The notes under the pieces: generated by a model
Told to the model about the DNA's origin: nothing
What the model saw: the letters and a program-made list of their open reading frames with translations, nothing else
Database searches by the model: none
Made by a program: the position numbers and the translations under genes
In this document: one piece after another, positions 42,174 to 54,413 of the stretch
Layout of the letters: each line of letters begins with the position of its first letter
Numbering within the stretch: position 1 is the stretch's first letter
Source of the DNA: an uncultured Tolumonas sp.
GTDB lineage: Bacteria; Pseudomonadota; Gammaproteobacteria; Enterobacterales; Aeromonadaceae
DNA length: 64,000 bases
Direction of reading: 5' to 3'
Assembly (NCBI RefSeq): GCF_963676665.1
Contig: NZ_OY781378.1
Coordinates: 1,332,001-1,396,000 of the forward strand

Positions 42174-44340
42174 CACCGATAAAGATTGGGAATCCCGCAA
42201 AGACCGCATCATTGGTTTAGGTGAACGTTCGTTTCATAAAAGTTATTACCCTCAATTAAAACAAAATTTAGACCGTCTTGAACGTTTTCATACCTTATTG
42301 GATAGCACGTCAGATTTTGTGCTGCTGGTTTCGTTACCGGAAGGCACAATTACCGATGCTAATGCGGCACTCGGGCGTCTTATTGATGTTCCTGTTGAAC
42401 GCTTAATCGGTAGCACTTTTGAGTCATTGGGCCTTGGTGATGCGAGCCATGTGTTAGCTGTTCTCAGTCAGGATATGAATTCATTCCACGAAGGAGAGAG
42501 CGCAGCGACTCATTCTGTTGTGACAGAGTTTCGCCACAAAGATACCTTAATCTGGATTGAATTTTCATACTGCCTCGCTGTTCTTGATTTGAAAAGTTAT
42601 GCTGTCATGGTGGGGCGCGATGTGACCGAGCGCAAGCATAACCATGAAATGCTGGCAGTCTTATTATCAGAGAAAGAAGCCATGCTCGACAATGCGTTAG
42701 TGGCCATCGCGATGGTTCGGGAACGCATTATCATCTCTTGTAATCGTCGTTTTGAAATCATGTTTGGTTATCAACCTGGTGGTGCACTGGGTCAGTCCAC
42801 TGAGATCCTCTATACCTCGAAATTTTCTTTTGATTCATTTGGCGAAGAAGCTTATAGCGCGCTGATGAATAATGAACCATTTACCCGAATTCAGTTGCTT
42901 TCCCGTGCTGATGGCAGCGCGTTTTGGTGTGAAATGACGGGGAATGTGCTTGATCACTTACATCCGCAGAATGGCAGCGTCTGGATGATGACGGATATAA
43001 CGGAAAGAAAAGAAGCCGAGGAGCGCGCCAAATATCTTTCTTACCACGATGCGATAACCGGTTTACCTAACCAGCTGCTGCTTCAAGATCGGTTGCAGCA
43101 AGCGATGATGTTTTCTGACCTAGGCAAAACTAAGGTCGCGTTACTGGTTGCTGATCTTGATCGGTTTAAAACAATTAATGACATCTTAGGTTTCAATATA
43201 GGCAATCGTTTATTAGTGTCAGTTGGCGAAAGATTAAATCAGTTATTGCCTAGCACAGACACAGTATGTCGGCAGGGTGGGGATGAATTCCTCATACTAT
43301 TGACCAATCTTTCCAGTGTAGAGCTGATAAGTAATTCAGTTGCTGAATTAATCGCTAATTTTACAGAACCATTCAAACTCGATAATCAGGAGTTGACCAC
43401 ATCTATTTCTGTTGGTGTGGCTATTTACCCAGAAGATGGTGTGGACTTTGAAACGTTATTAAAAAAAGCAGATATGGCCATGTATCGAGCAAAAGCTGCT
43501 GGTCGTAATACTTACTGTTTTTTTAATGAAGACATGAATAATGAAGCAATAGACCAAATAACACTACATGCTGGGCTTCGAAGAGCTCTTGAAGCAAATC
43601 AATTTGTATTGCATTACCAACCGCAGATCGATTTGGGGAGTGGTGCGCTGATCGGTGCTGAAGCCTTGATCCGTTGGGAGCATCCCGAATTAGGTATGAT
43701 CCCTCCCGGACGGTTTATTCCCATTGCGGAGGAAACCGGACTGATTGTTGAAATTGGTGATTGGGTACTACATGAAGCATGTCGAGAGGCTGCCAGATGG
43801 CGTGAGGCTGGGATGTTCGAACCGGTAGTGGCCGTGAATTTATCTGCATTACAATTTAAACGCGGGAATATCGAGACATCTGTTTTGCAGGCACTTCAGG
43901 AATCAGGTATTGAGCCAGGTATGCTTGAACTTGAATTAACAGAGTCGATCTTGCTCCAAGATACTGAAAATATATTAGCGACAGTACAACGGCTTAAACT
44001 GATGGGCGTTAAATTATCAATTGATGATTTCGGTACAGGTTATTCGAGTCTGTCTTATTTGAAACGTTTTAAGGTTGATAAACTTAAAATTGATCAATCA
44101 TTTGTACGAGACCTAGCCAATAATGCTGACGATGCGGCGATTGTGCGGGCTATTATTCAGATGGCTCGTAGCTTGGGATTGCAGACGATTGCTGAGGGGG
44201 TCGAAAATGAAAGGGCATTAGAATTGTTGCGTCTTTATCATTGCGATGAAGCGCAAGGTTATTTAATTAGTCGACCTATCCCGGCAGGAGTCTTCATGTT
44301 TTATTTAAGCAACTATTTAGATAAAACAAATATAACTTAA
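42157..44340 (+). CDS. PAS-PAS-GGDEF-EAL cyclic di-GMP signalling protein
   Basis: 727 residues without membrane helices: PAS about 42-160, PAS about 170-285, GGDEF about 290-458 (QGGDEFLILL, GGDEF at 374-378, no RxxD inhibitory site five residues upstream), EAL about 465-720 (AEALIRWEHP at 501-510, and IDDFGTGYSSLSYL). Both active-site motifs are intact, so it could make or break c-di-GMP. Its ATG lies within the dehydrogenase gene, implying translational coupling. The cytosolic PAS domains could sense redox state or a metabolite of the dehydrogenase, which is inference. Confidence 0.93.
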   Translation: MAKPCDTDKDWESRKDRIIGLGERSFHKSYYPQLKQNLDRLERFHTLLDSTSDFVLLVSLPEGTITDANAALGRLIDVPVERLIGSTFESLGLGDASHVLAVLSQDMNSFHEGESAATHSVVTEFRHKDTLIWIEFSYCLAVLDLKSYAVMVGRDVTERKHNHEMLAVLLSEKEAMLDNALVAIAMVRERIIISCNRRFEIMFGYQPGGALGQSTEILYTSKFSFDSFGEEAYSALMNNEPFTRIQLLSRADGSAFWCEMTGNVLDHLHPQNGSVWMMTDITERKEAEERAKYLSYHDAITGLPNQLLLQDRLQQAMMFSDLGKTKVALLVADLDRFKTINDILGFNIGNRLLVSVGERLNQLLPSTDTVCRQGGDEFLILLTNLSSVELISNSVAELIANFTEPFKLDNQELTTSISVGVAIYPEDGVDFETLLKKADMAMYRAKAAGRNTYCFFNEDMNNEAIDQITLHAGLRRALEANQFVLHYQPQIDLGSGALIGAEALIRWEHPELGMIPPGRFIPIAEETGLIVEIGDWVLHEACREAARWREAGMFEPVVAVNLSALQFKRGNIETSVLQALQESGIEPGMLELELTESILLQDTENILATVQRLKLMGVKLSIDDFGTGYSSLSYLKRFKVDKLKIDQSFVRDLANNADDAAIVRAIIQMARSLGLQTIAEGVENERALELLRLYHCDEAQGYLISRPIPAGVFMFYLSNYLDKTNIT

Positions 44341-44347
44341 TCATTCA

Positions 44348-44857
44348 TTATTGATCTACAAATATTAACTCCTGTGTATTAAACCCGGCATCTGAGGCTT
44401 TTTGTATTAACTGTTTTTTAATAGCTTCGGAAAGCGATGGTGTGCGAGATAAGATCCAGAGATAAGAATGATTGGGGCCAGAGATAACCGCATATTGATA
44501 GTTGGCATGGTCAAGTTCAAAAATAGCATAAGTGCCATAAAAAGGCCGAAAGAAGGAGACTTTCAGTAAACCATCGGTAGGTGAATCGATAAAATAAGCA
44601 ATGCCTGTTGCAGTTTTCCACTGTTTATCTTGTGCGGAATATCCTTGGTTGAGGACGCGGACGCTACCGTTATCATTCAGCGAATATTCAGCTGTGACTT
44701 TACTTAAGCCACGTTCGAATGAGTGATCAAGCCGAGCGATTTCATACCATTTACCCAGATACCGATCTAGCTCGAAGTTATTGACTGGTTTCACTTTATC
44801 CGGGATTTGTGTACAGCCCACACAAAAAAGAAGCATCGAAATGATCATATTACGCAT
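44348..44857 (-). CDS. blc: Outer-membrane lipocalin (Blc-like)
   Basis: A 169-residue lipoprotein. The lipobox is FCVGC (Cys15 from ATG 44857), followed by the lipocalin signature GKWYEIARLDHSFERGL and later YAIFELDHANYQYAVISGP, LWILSRTPSL. Blc binds lysophospholipids at the outer membrane. The start was chosen at ATG 44857 with AGGAAA upstream; the longer frame adds 17 residues without a ribosome site. It converges on the PAS-GGDEF-EAL gene with 7 nt between. Confidence 0.9.
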   Translation of the reverse strand: MRNMIISMLLFCVGCTQIPDKVKPVNNFELDRYLGKWYEIARLDHSFERGLSKVTAEYSLNDNGSVRVLNQGYSAQDKQWKTATGIAYFIDSPTDGLLKVSFFRPFYGTYAIFELDHANYQYAVISGPNHSYLWILSRTPSLSEAIKKQLIQKASDAGFNTQELIFVDQ

Positions 44858-44911
44858 CGAGAGGGTTTCCTGATAAGACAATGATGAACAAAAGTAATAA
44901 TAGATCACGGC

Positions 44912-45214
44912 TCAAAACATCGGTTTATTCTGTACCGAATTTAAAATAATCCAGAATAGACCAGCCAGATTGAACCCTACGGTAGCCCAATAAATTATTT
45001 GGAATGATGTTTTTTGTGTTTTGTGACGTAACGTTCTTTGCGCAATTAAAGCACCAGGCCAACCACCAACTAATGAAAGCATGTGTAACGTATTTTCTTG
45101 AATCCGCCTGCCGTTTTGTTTAGCTGCAGATTTATCGATGGAATAAATGATGTAGGTGACAACACTGATCATAAAGTAAAAAACGGCAATAAACATAAGA
45201 TTCAACGTATCCAA
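44912..45214 (-). CDS. DUF1294 membrane protein
   Basis: A 100-residue protein with two to three hydrophobic segments around the DUF1294 motif: IDKSAAKQNGRRIQENTLH, then LSLVGGWPGALIAQRTLRHKT. Function unknown. In many proteobacteria the domain is fused to a cold-shock domain; here it stands alone. It lies between the GFA protein and blc on the same strand, and could be co-transcribed with both. Confidence 0.82.
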   Translation of the reverse strand: MDTLNLMFIAVFYFMISVVTYIIYSIDKSAAKQNGRRIQENTLHMLSLVGGWPGALIAQRTLRHKTQKTSFQIIYWATVGFNLAGLFWIILNSVQNKPMF

Positions 45215-45246
45215 AAGAAATTGCCGTTACGTTATCACAACTGCTC

Positions 45247-45645
45247 TTACGGGCGTTCCTCATATTGAGGAATATCATCATGGATTTCATCCCATGAGGC
45301 TTTGGAACTAACGAAGATATGTGCAAGCGGTTTGACATCAACAGGTGTATCTAGAGTACCGATACGGAGTCGTACGATATCTGGCTGAGAAGGGCGACGG
45401 CTTAGTAAAGGAGATCCGCATTGTTTACAAAAAGAGCGGAACACACCCGGTGACGATTCAAACTCAGAGACCAGTTCTTGGCCTTTTATAAAATGAAACT
45501 GATCGATTTTTACCGCCGCATTAATGGCATAGGCTGAGCCATTGGCTTTACGACACTTGGAACAATGACACATCATTGTCGGGCCTAATTCACCCTGAAT
45601 TTCGTACTGAATGGCATTACACAAGCAACTACCTTTAAGCATCGT
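45247..45645 (-). CDS. GFA/CENP-V-family zinc protein
   Basis: A 132-residue protein with the zinc ligands of the family: GSCLCNAI, CHCSKCRKANGSAY and FCKQCGSPLLSR. Related proteins were named glutathione-dependent formaldehyde-activating enzymes, but most members have no proven activity. ATG 45645 follows GGGAGAA and is preferred over the open frame extending 49 codons upstream. It is divergent from gpmA. Confidence 0.86.
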   Translation of the reverse strand, partial: TMLKGSCLCNAIQYEIQGELGPTMMCHCSKCRKANGSAYAINAAVKIDQFHFIKGQELVSEFESSPGVFRSFCKQCGSPLLSRRPSQPDIVRLRIGTLDTPVDVKPLAHIFVSSKASWDEIHDDIPQYEERP

Positions 45646-46018
45646 GATTCTCCCAAATAAACAAGCATAGTTTTTATGAATAGCAGGCTGAATGATAATA
45701 GCGTTACCTGCAATCCTAATATCGTCAGTAAATGAGCAAAGGTCAATTTGCTTGTATATAGCAAGGAGTTGGAAGTTAATAATCAGAATCAATGTATGCA
45801 GGTAGTGTTATACGCCAGCGCAAATGTTATGTTCAATAGCGCGTTATCTATCTTAAAGCTGCTCTTCGAACAGAGTAAGATGAAACTTTCTTGTTATATA
45901 AGGCAAGAGAGTCATCAATAGGCATCATCAGATACACCAATAGGTTAAATAAAATTGCTTACCATCGACTTTATTGATAATAATTATCATTAGAGATGTA
46001 CAAAGAGAGGCAATCAAC
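45646..46018. other. Divergent interval GFA / gpmA
   Basis: 373 nt holding promoters for both directions. The one clear site is the Fur box at 45975-45989, close to gpmA. Confidence 0.5.
45975..45989 (+). promoter_or_regulatory. Fur box upstream of gpmA
   Basis: TGATAATAATTATCA is a perfect 7-1-7 inverted repeat, the core Fur recognition unit (TGATAAT-n-ATTATCA). It is 29 nt before the gpmA ATG. In E. coli gpmA is also reported as Fur-regulated, which supports the call. Confidence 0.78.
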
Positions 46019-46771
46019 ATGACAACCAAAAAGTTAGTTTTAATCCGGCATGGTGAAAGTATTTGGAATCAGGAAAATCGTTTCACCGGCTGGACCGATG
46101 TCGAGCTGTCACCAAAAGGAATAGAAGAAGCACATCAGGCAGGTAAATTACTGCTGAAAGAAGGTTATACCTTTGATTTTGCTTATACATCTGTACTGAA
46201 ACGCGCTATTTCAACACTATGGTATATTCAGGAAGAGATGGATCTGCAGTGGATACCTGTTGAAAAAGACTGGCGATTAAATGAGCGTCACTACGGTGCA
46301 CTGCAAGGCTTAAACAAAGCAGAAACGGCACAGAAATATGGTGATGAACAAGTGCTGTTATGGCGTCGGGGCTATGCTATTACGCCGCCACCATTAACTG
46401 AAGACGATGAACGCTTTCCAGGCCATGATCCGCGTTATGCCAAGCTGAACAAAGAACAGCTACCTGTCACCGAAAGCTTAGCGATTACCATTGATCGCGT
46501 CATACCGTATTGGAATGATGTCATAAAACCCAGAGTAGCATCGGGTGAAAGGGTGATTGTTGCGGCTCATGGAAATTCACTGCGTGCCTTGGTAAAACAT
46601 CTCGACGGGATCAGTGAAAAAGACATCCTTGAGTTGAACATTCCAACGGGTGTACCGCTGGTCTATGAACTCGATGACGATATGAAGCCGGTGAAGCATT
46701 ACTACTTAGGTGACCCTGAAGAGATCGCGGCGAAAGCACACGCGGTTGCTAATCAGGGGAAAGCTAAGTAG
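46019..46771 (+). CDS. gpmA: 2,3-bisphosphoglycerate-dependent phosphoglycerate mutase
   Basis: A 250-residue glycolytic enzyme interconverting 3- and 2-phosphoglycerate. The phospho-His is in [11 protein letters not shown], the second His in [27 protein letters not shown] and [14 protein letters not shown] are diagnostic. The ATG at 46019 was preferred over an upstream open extension of 15 codons, which would start between the Fur box and the AGAGAGG ribosome site. It probably responds to iron through that Fur box. It converges with the two-receiver regulator, 13 nt apart. Confidence 0.95.
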   Translation: MTTKKLVLIRHGESIWNQENRFTGWTDVELSPKGIEEAHQAGKLLLKEGYTFDFAYTSVLKRAISTLWYIQEEMDLQWIPVEKDWRLNERHYGALQGLNKAETAQKYGDEQVLLWRRGYAITPPPLTEDDERFPGHDPRYAKLNKEQLPVTESLAITIDRVIPYWNDVIKPRVASGERVIVAAHGNSLRALVKHLDGISEKDILELNIPTGVPLVYELDDDMKPVKHYYLGDPEEIAAKAHAVANQGKAK

Positions 46772-46784
46772 TCGGCATAGACCG

Positions 46785-48026
46785 TTAATTGTTTGTGCAA
46801 ATCCGGTCTCGTCCTTGCTGTTTCGCCTGATACAGCAGTCGATCAGCTGCCTGAAGCATTTCATCCAGCTGATCAGCCAATTCATCAGTAACCCCGAAAC
46901 TGGCAGTAACATAGACTGGGTGCCCAAGATTCATCGGTGTATCTTTTAAATCCTGTTGGAATTGCTCAATTCGTGTCAGTGCGACTTCAAAAGGAATATT
47001 CAGCATAATCAACCCGAACTCTTCGCCTCCTAAACGGAACGTAATGCAATCAGGGAAATGTTCGCTAAATAACGCAGAAATAGTGCGTAATACGGTGTCA
47101 CCGGCATGATGGCCATGCGCGTCGTTGATCCGTTTAAAATGGTCAATATCCATAACCCCCATAGTGATAGGGTGACCGGCCGATTTAGCCGCGCGGAATT
47201 GTTTTTCCGCTTTTTCAAATAAATATCGGCGATTGAATAACTGGGTCAGGTAATCACGATAAGTAGTTTCACGCAGCTTGGCTAATAGCTCCAGTGTTTC
47301 CAGATTATGATTGATTCGACATTGCAGCTCTTCGGGTGCAAATGGTTTAGTCAAAAAGTCATTGGCGCCATATTTAATGAACCGGGCTGATAGCGATTTT
47401 TCATTGATGGCGGAAATACCAATAATAGCGAGTTCTTCTTTATCCTTTTTCTCGCGCAGAGCTTTGACCAACTCCATGCCATTCATAACCGGCATATGGT
47501 AATCGGCAAGGATCATTCTAATTTCTGGGTGTTTATTTAAAATAGCCAGCGCTTCTGCGCCGTCTGCAGCCTCATGCACGGTCAGTAACCAGCGCCGTAG
47601 TTGTTTGGTGACAAACTGCATACCCGTAAATGAATCTTCGACCACCAATACTGAAATAAATTGATTGAGATAGAGGCGGCGAAGCAAACTGACTACATAG
47701 TTAAACGATGTTTTTGAATCTTTGATGATGTAATCAACAAGGCCGCGTTCCAGTAATTCATCGCGTTTTTCTTCACTAAAACTGGCGGTCATGACGATGG
47801 CGGGAATATGCCATTGCAGCACTTCATCTAGTGCTTCTCCGTCAGGGGCGTCAGGCAGTGTTAGATCAACCAGTGCAGCGAAATAATCATGATTTGATGC
47901 CAACCGCGCTTTAGCATCGGCCAACGTATAAGCTGAATCGACCTCAACATTTAACTCTTTGCGAATATTCGCGCTGAGTGCTCGAGAGATCATCATGCTG
48001 TCTTCAATCAAAAGAATCTTATTCAT
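46785..48026 (-). CDS. REC-REC-GGDEF response regulator (PleD-like diguanylate cyclase)
   Basis: 413 residues: receiver 1 about 1-115 (phospho-acceptor Asp54 in LVDLTLPDA), receiver 2 about 124-245 (Asp175 in LADYHMPVMNG), GGDEF about 255-413 with active motif RLGGEEFGLI (GGEEF at 333-337). The RxxD inhibitory site is not present at the usual place. Domain order is that of PleD, made active by phosphorylation. No histidine kinase is adjacent, so the cognate kinase is encoded elsewhere. Confidence 0.92.
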   Translation of the reverse strand: MNKILLIEDSMMISRALSANIRKELNVEVDSAYTLADAKARLASNHDYFAALVDLTLPDAPDGEALDEVLQWHIPAIVMTASFSEEKRDELLERGLVDYIIKDSKTSFNYVVSLLRRLYLNQFISVLVVEDSFTGMQFVTKQLRRWLLTVHEAADGAEALAILNKHPEIRMILADYHMPVMNGMELVKALREKKDKEELAIIGISAINEKSLSARFIKYGANDFLTKPFAPEELQCRINHNLETLELLAKLRETTYRDYLTQLFNRRYLFEKAEKQFRAAKSAGHPITMGVMDIDHFKRINDAHGHHAGDTVLRTISALFSEHFPDCITFRLGGEEFGLIMLNIPFEVALTRIEQFQQDLKDTPMNLGHPVYVTASFGVTDELADQLDEMLQAADRLLYQAKQQGRDRICTNN

Positions 48027-48196
48027 AGCGTGTACGTACAGCCATCAGAGAAACATCGTTAAGTTTCAGTATAAACATAACAGAGTCAGCTGTTTACTAT
48101 GGGATTTTGATTCTGTGGCGAACACCAATTTGTTTGGCGTAATTAGCTGTGCCAGGAAGGAAAAAACGAAGAATGAAAGATATTGGACGAAGATTA

Positions 48197-48228
48197 CGGA
48201 ACAGAAAAATTCGATAATTTCTGTTCCG
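48197..48228 (-). terminator. Hairpin after hisIE
   Basis: An 11-bp stem CGGAACAGAAA / TTTCTGTTCCG starts 9 nt after the hisIE stop. The T tract on the minus strand is poor, so it may only protect the end of the his message. Confidence 0.45.
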
Positions 48229-48236
48229 CAGTTACA

Positions 48237-48849
48237 TTATTTATGACGCTCTTTCAGGCAGTTAACCACATCGGCCAGTTTCAGACCTTCGTTTTGCAGC
48301 AAGACAGTCAGGTGATACAGCAGATCGGCTGATTCGTTGATCAGTTCATTGCGATCTTTTGCCATTGCCGCCAGTGCAACTTCAACACCTTCTTCGCCCA
48401 CTTTCTGCGCAATACGTTTGGTGCCTTTGGCATACAAACTTGCAGTATAACTGGATGAAGGATCGGCATCCTTACGACCTGCCAGGATCTGCTCCAACTC
48501 AGCTAAAAAGCCCAGTGGCAACGCAGGGTGCTCATCAAAACAGGATGGGCAACCACGGTGACAAGTTGGGCCAATCGGGTCAGCAGCAACTAACAGACTG
48601 TCATTATCGCAGTCGGTGGTAATAGCACGCAGTTGCAGCACGTGACCAGAGGTTTCGCCTTTAGTCCACAGACGGTTTTTACTGCGACTAAAGAACGTCA
48701 CATGACCTGTTTCCAGCGTTTTATCCAGTGCTTCGCGGGTCATATAACCTTGCATCAATACCTGACCAGTATGCACATGCTGTACAATCGCTGGGATCAT
48801 ACCGCCAGTTTTTTCCCAATCCAGACGAGTTGGGTCAACAGTAATTAAA

Positions 48850-48857
<8 letters not shown>
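48237..48857 (-). CDS. hisI: Phosphoribosyl-AMP cyclohydrolase / phosphoribosyl-ATP pyrophosphatase
   Basis: A 206-residue bifunctional enzyme (steps 2-3 of histidine synthesis). HisI part about 1-112: [28 protein letters not shown] and the zinc Cys CDNDSLLV / CHRGCPSCF. HisE part about 118-206: [20 protein letters not shown] then [10 protein letters not shown]. The fusion is normal for enterics and relatives. The start overlaps the hisF end by 8 nt. Last gene of the his operon. Confidence 0.95.
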
Positions 48858-50941
<2,084 letters not shown>

Positions 50942-50954
50942 CATGCTGAACCCC

Positions 50955-52028
50955 TTACAGAACACCTTTGGAAGAGGGCAGTTCAGTGCCTTCTACTTTG
51001 ATCGCCTGACGCAATGCACGACCAAAACCTTTGAACAGCGCTTCGACCTGATGATGCGTATTGCCTTCCGTCACAGACAGATTCAGCGTGATCGCCATAG
51101 CATCGGTCAGTGAGCGGAAGAAGTGTTGCACCATCTCAGTATTGAATTCGCCAACCTGTTCACGGCCAAAATTCGCGTCAAACACCAGGAATGGACGGCC
51201 GGATAAGTCAATTGCCACTTGCGCCAGACATTCATCCATTGGCAGCAGGAAACCAAAACGACCGATGCCACGCTTATTGCCCAGCGCTTTTTTCAGTGCT
51301 TCGCCCAACGCCAGAGCCGTATCTTCGACGGTGTGATGATCGTCGATATGCAAATCGCCTTTTACGCTTAATTGCAGGCTGAAGCCAGCATGCGTGGCGA
51401 TCTGATCCAACATGTGATCAAAGAAGCCAATACCGGTAGCAATTTGATTACCGCCGGATTTATCCAGATCCACATCCACGCTGATCTGGGTTTCTTTGGT
51501 ATTTCTGATCACGTGCGCTTTGCGGCCTTTGTTCAGCAGCATGTCACGGATGTGATTCCAGTTGCAGGTCTCTGGATTATAACGAATTCCATGAATGCCC
51601 ATGTTTTCTGCCAGCTGCACATCGGTAATGCGATCGCCGATCACATACGAGTTCGCATGATCAATGCGACCTGAGTGCATATAATCTTTTACGATGCCGA
51701 GTTTCGGTTTGCGGCAAGTACAGTCTTCATGCGGGAAGTGTGGGCAAATCAGCACCGCTTCCCAAGTCACGCCCTGCGATTCGAAGATATGCATCATCAG
51801 ATCTTGTGGCGGTTGGAAATTTTCCAGTGGCAGGCTGTCAGTACCGAGACCGTCCTGATTGGTCACCATCACTAAAACATAACCCGCCGCCTGCAGTTCA
51901 CGCAGAGCCGGGATCACCATCGGTTCAAAACGCAGCTTATCCAGACTATCAACCTGCTTATCAATCACAGGTTCTTCAATCAAAGTACCGTCGCGGTCAA
52001 TGAAGAGAAATTTTTGCTTTTGGCTCAC
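50955..52028 (-). CDS. hisB: Histidinol-phosphatase / imidazoleglycerol-phosphate dehydratase
   Basis: A 357-residue fusion. Residues 1-165 are a HAD phosphatase ([32 protein letters not shown] zinc loop), and 166-357 the dehydratase ([32 protein letters not shown] with the Mn-binding His/Glu). The phosphatase-dehydratase fusion is typical of enteric-type gammaproteobacteria and absent from Pseudomonas, which helps place the organism. Confidence 0.96.
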   Translation of the reverse strand: MSQKQKFLFIDRDGTLIEEPVIDKQVDSLDKLRFEPMVIPALRELQAAGYVLVMVTNQDGLGTDSLPLENFQPPQDLMMHIFESQGVTWEAVLICPHFPHEDCTCRKPKLGIVKDYMHSGRIDHANSYVIGDRITDVQLAENMGIHGIRYNPETCNWNHIRDMLLNKGRKAHVIRNTKETQISVDVDLDKSGGNQIATGIGFFDHMLDQIATHAGFSLQLSVKGDLHIDDHHTVEDTALALGEALKKALGNKRGIGRFGFLLPMDECLAQVAIDLSGRPFLVFDANFGREQVGEFNTEMVQHFFRSLTDAMAITLNLSVTEGNTHHQVEALFKGFGRALRQAIKVEGTELPSSKGVL

Positions 52029-52041
52029 GGCGTTCTCCCTG

Positions 52042-53100
52042 TCAGGCCAGTGATTGCAGCACGGTTAATACCGCCTGCATTTCCGTTTCGTCACCAATAG
52101 TGACACGCACAGAATTATCCAGCATCGGCTTATTCGCGAAATCACGCAAAATAATGCCTTGCTCAACCATCGCAGCAAACACTTTCGCGCTTTCGGTAAA
52201 CCGGATCAGTACGAAGTTTCCGTTGTCATCATAGATGTCTTTCACACATGGCAAACCAGCAATATCGGCTTTGAATTTTTGCTTCAATTCATTCAACCAT
52301 TGGATACGCTTACGCATAGTTTCCAATCCAGCCGGGCTTAATGCCTGAGCGGCGATTTGAGCAACAGGCTCAGCAATCGGGTAAGGTGCGATGACTTTCA
52401 GCAGTAAGCCAATGACTTCTGGGTTGGCAATGGTGAAACCACAACGCAGACCAGCCAGCGCAAAACCTTTAGATAAAGTGCGAGTGATCACCAAATTAGG
52501 ATAATCGTTGATCATATCGATCATGCTGAACTGTGGGCAAAATTCAATATAGGCTTCATCGACCACAACAATCGCTTTGTCCTGCGTCGCATTCAGCACA
52601 GTGATCAGTTTTTCACGATCCAGGACCGTACCGGTCGGGTTATTCGGTGAACAGAAGAAAATAACCTTTACACCATCCAGTTGTTCCAGAATAGCCGGAA
52701 CATTCGGTTGGAAATCTTCTAGCGGAGGAACAGTTCGGATGCCAACACCACAGGTTTCCGCACTGATGGAATACATGCCATAAGTGGGTGGGCAGATCAG
52801 AATTTCTTCTTTTCCCGGCTCACAGAAGGTGCGTACCAGTAATTCGATAGCTTCATCTGAACCACGGCTAACCAACACTTGTTCCGGCTGCACACCGGCA
52901 TAGGCGGCATACGACTCAATAACCTGTGGCGGCTGACATTCCGGATAACGGTTCAGACGGCTGCTATCCAGCGTGTATTGTTCGCTTTTCGGTGCTTCAT
53001 TCGCGTTCAGAAATACATGACCTTTGCCGCCGATACGACGTGCAGAAAGGTAAGGGGTCAGATCTTGTACGCGCTGACAGGCCAGTTTAGTCAGACTCAT
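52042..53100 (-). CDS. hisC: Histidinol-phosphate aminotransferase
   Basis: A 352-residue fold-type I PLP enzyme. [30 protein letters not shown] (PLP Asp) and [17 protein letters not shown] (Schiff-base Lys) are present; [21 protein letters not shown] is the nucleotide-loop equivalent. It overlaps hisD by four bases. Confidence 0.96.
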   Translation of the reverse strand: MSLTKLACQRVQDLTPYLSARRIGGKGHVFLNANEAPKSEQYTLDSSRLNRYPECQPPQVIESYAAYAGVQPEQVLVSRGSDEAIELLVRTFCEPGKEEILICPPTYGMYSISAETCGVGIRTVPPLEDFQPNVPAILEQLDGVKVIFFCSPNNPTGTVLDREKLITVLNATQDKAIVVVDEAYIEFCPQFSMIDMINDYPNLVITRTLSKGFALAGLRCGFTIANPEVIGLLLKVIAPYPIAEPVAQIAAQALSPAGLETMRKRIQWLNELKQKFKADIAGLPCVKDIYDDNGNFVLIRFTESAKVFAAMVEQGIILRDFANKPMLDNSVRVTIGDETEMQAVLTVLQSLA

Positions 53101-54401
53101 GATTTTGCCTCCTGGCTGTTGATGCTGTCCATACGAATAGTAACGGCTCGTTTGTGCGCAGTCAGACCTTCTGCGTCTGCCATCGTCGTTACAGTGGTAG
53201 CCAAACCTTTCAGACCATCGGCGCTCAGTTCCTGTACGGTATAACGGCGCTGATAATCAGCCAAACCAAGGCTGGATGCAGTTTTCGCATAACCATAAGT
53301 TGGCAGCGTGTGGTTGGTCCCGCTGGCGTAATCACCGACAGATTCTGGCGTCCAGTTGCCTAAGAAGATTGAGCCGGCATTTTCCAACTGACCAAGTAAA
53401 GCACGGGGCTCAACAGTCTGTACGATCAAATGCTCAGGAGCGTATTCATTGGAGATCGCACAGGCTTCTTCCAGATCGGCACAAATGATAGAACGACTGC
53501 TTTCTAATGCTTTACGAGCAATATCAGCACGGCTCAATTCTGCCAGTTGTTTTTCCAACTCTGAGTCAACCTGATTTGCTAATTCAACCGATGGTGTGAC
53601 TAAGACAACCTGAGAGTCTGGGCCATGTTCAGCCTGAGACAGCAAATCAGAAGCCACAAAAGCAGCATTCGCGGTGTCGTCCGCAATAACCAGTACTTCA
53701 GATGGGCCAGCAGGCATATCAATCGCCGCGCCGCGGAAATCCATACTGACTTGGCGTTTGGCTTCGGTTACCCAAGAGTTCCCTGGGCCAAAGATTTTAT
53801 CAACTTTTGAGACTGACTCAGTGCCATACGCCATGGCAGCAATCGCTTGTGCGCCGCCCATGGTGTAGATTTCACTTACACCACACAGCGTTGCTGCGTA
53901 GATGATTTCATCCGCAATCGGTGGCGGTGAACACAGAATAACCTTGCGGCATTCGGCAATTTTCGCCGGAATAGCTAGCATCAAAACTGTCGAAACGAGT
54001 GGTGCACTACCACCGGGAACATACAAACCAACCCGGTTAATTGGTTGATAGTGAAGTTCACAACGCACGCCAGCTTGAGTATCTAAAGAAAGCGGAGTGG
54101 GTTTTTGTGCCTGATGGAAAGTGGCTACATTACGATAAGCATGCTGAATAGCGGCTTTCAGTTCCGGGCTGGTACGTTCACAAGCTGCTTGAATAACAGC
54201 GTCACTTAAACGTAAATCCCCATCGCTGACTTTATCGAATTTGGCCGTGAATTCGCGCAGCGCGCTATCACCTTCGGTACGAATGCGGTTCACGATGTTG
54301 CTGACAATGCTCGTAATTTCCGCTGAATTACTCATGGCCGGACGGGTCAGCGTCTCGCGACGCTGTTCCATATCCAGATTTGCCCACTGAACGATCTGCA
54401 T
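53097..54401 (-). CDS. hisD: Histidinol dehydrogenase
   Basis: A 434-residue zinc enzyme catalysing the last two NAD-linked steps from histidinol to histidine. [35 protein letters not shown] and [14 protein letters not shown] are family signatures; the catalytic Glu/His pair is in [12 protein letters not shown]. It follows hisG by 12 nt. Confidence 0.96.
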   Translation of the reverse strand: MQIVQWANLDMEQRRETLTRPAMSNSAEITSIVSNIVNRIRTEGDSALREFTAKFDKVSDGDLRLSDAVIQAACERTSPELKAAIQHAYRNVATFHQAQKPTPLSLDTQAGVRCELHYQPINRVGLYVPGGSAPLVSTVLMLAIPAKIAECRKVILCSPPPIADEIIYAATLCGVSEIYTMGGAQAIAAMAYGTESVSKVDKIFGPGNSWVTEAKRQVSMDFRGAAIDMPAGPSEVLVIADDTANAAFVASDLLSQAEHGPDSQVVLVTPSVELANQVDSELEKQLAELSRADIARKALESSRSIICADLEEACAISNEYAPEHLIVQTVEPRALLGQLENAGSIFLGNWTPESVGDYASGTNHTLPTYGYAKTASSLGLADYQRRYTVQELSADGLKGLATTVTTMADAEGLTAHKRAVTIRMDSINSQEAKS

Positions 54402-54413
54402 ATTCTGCTCCCG

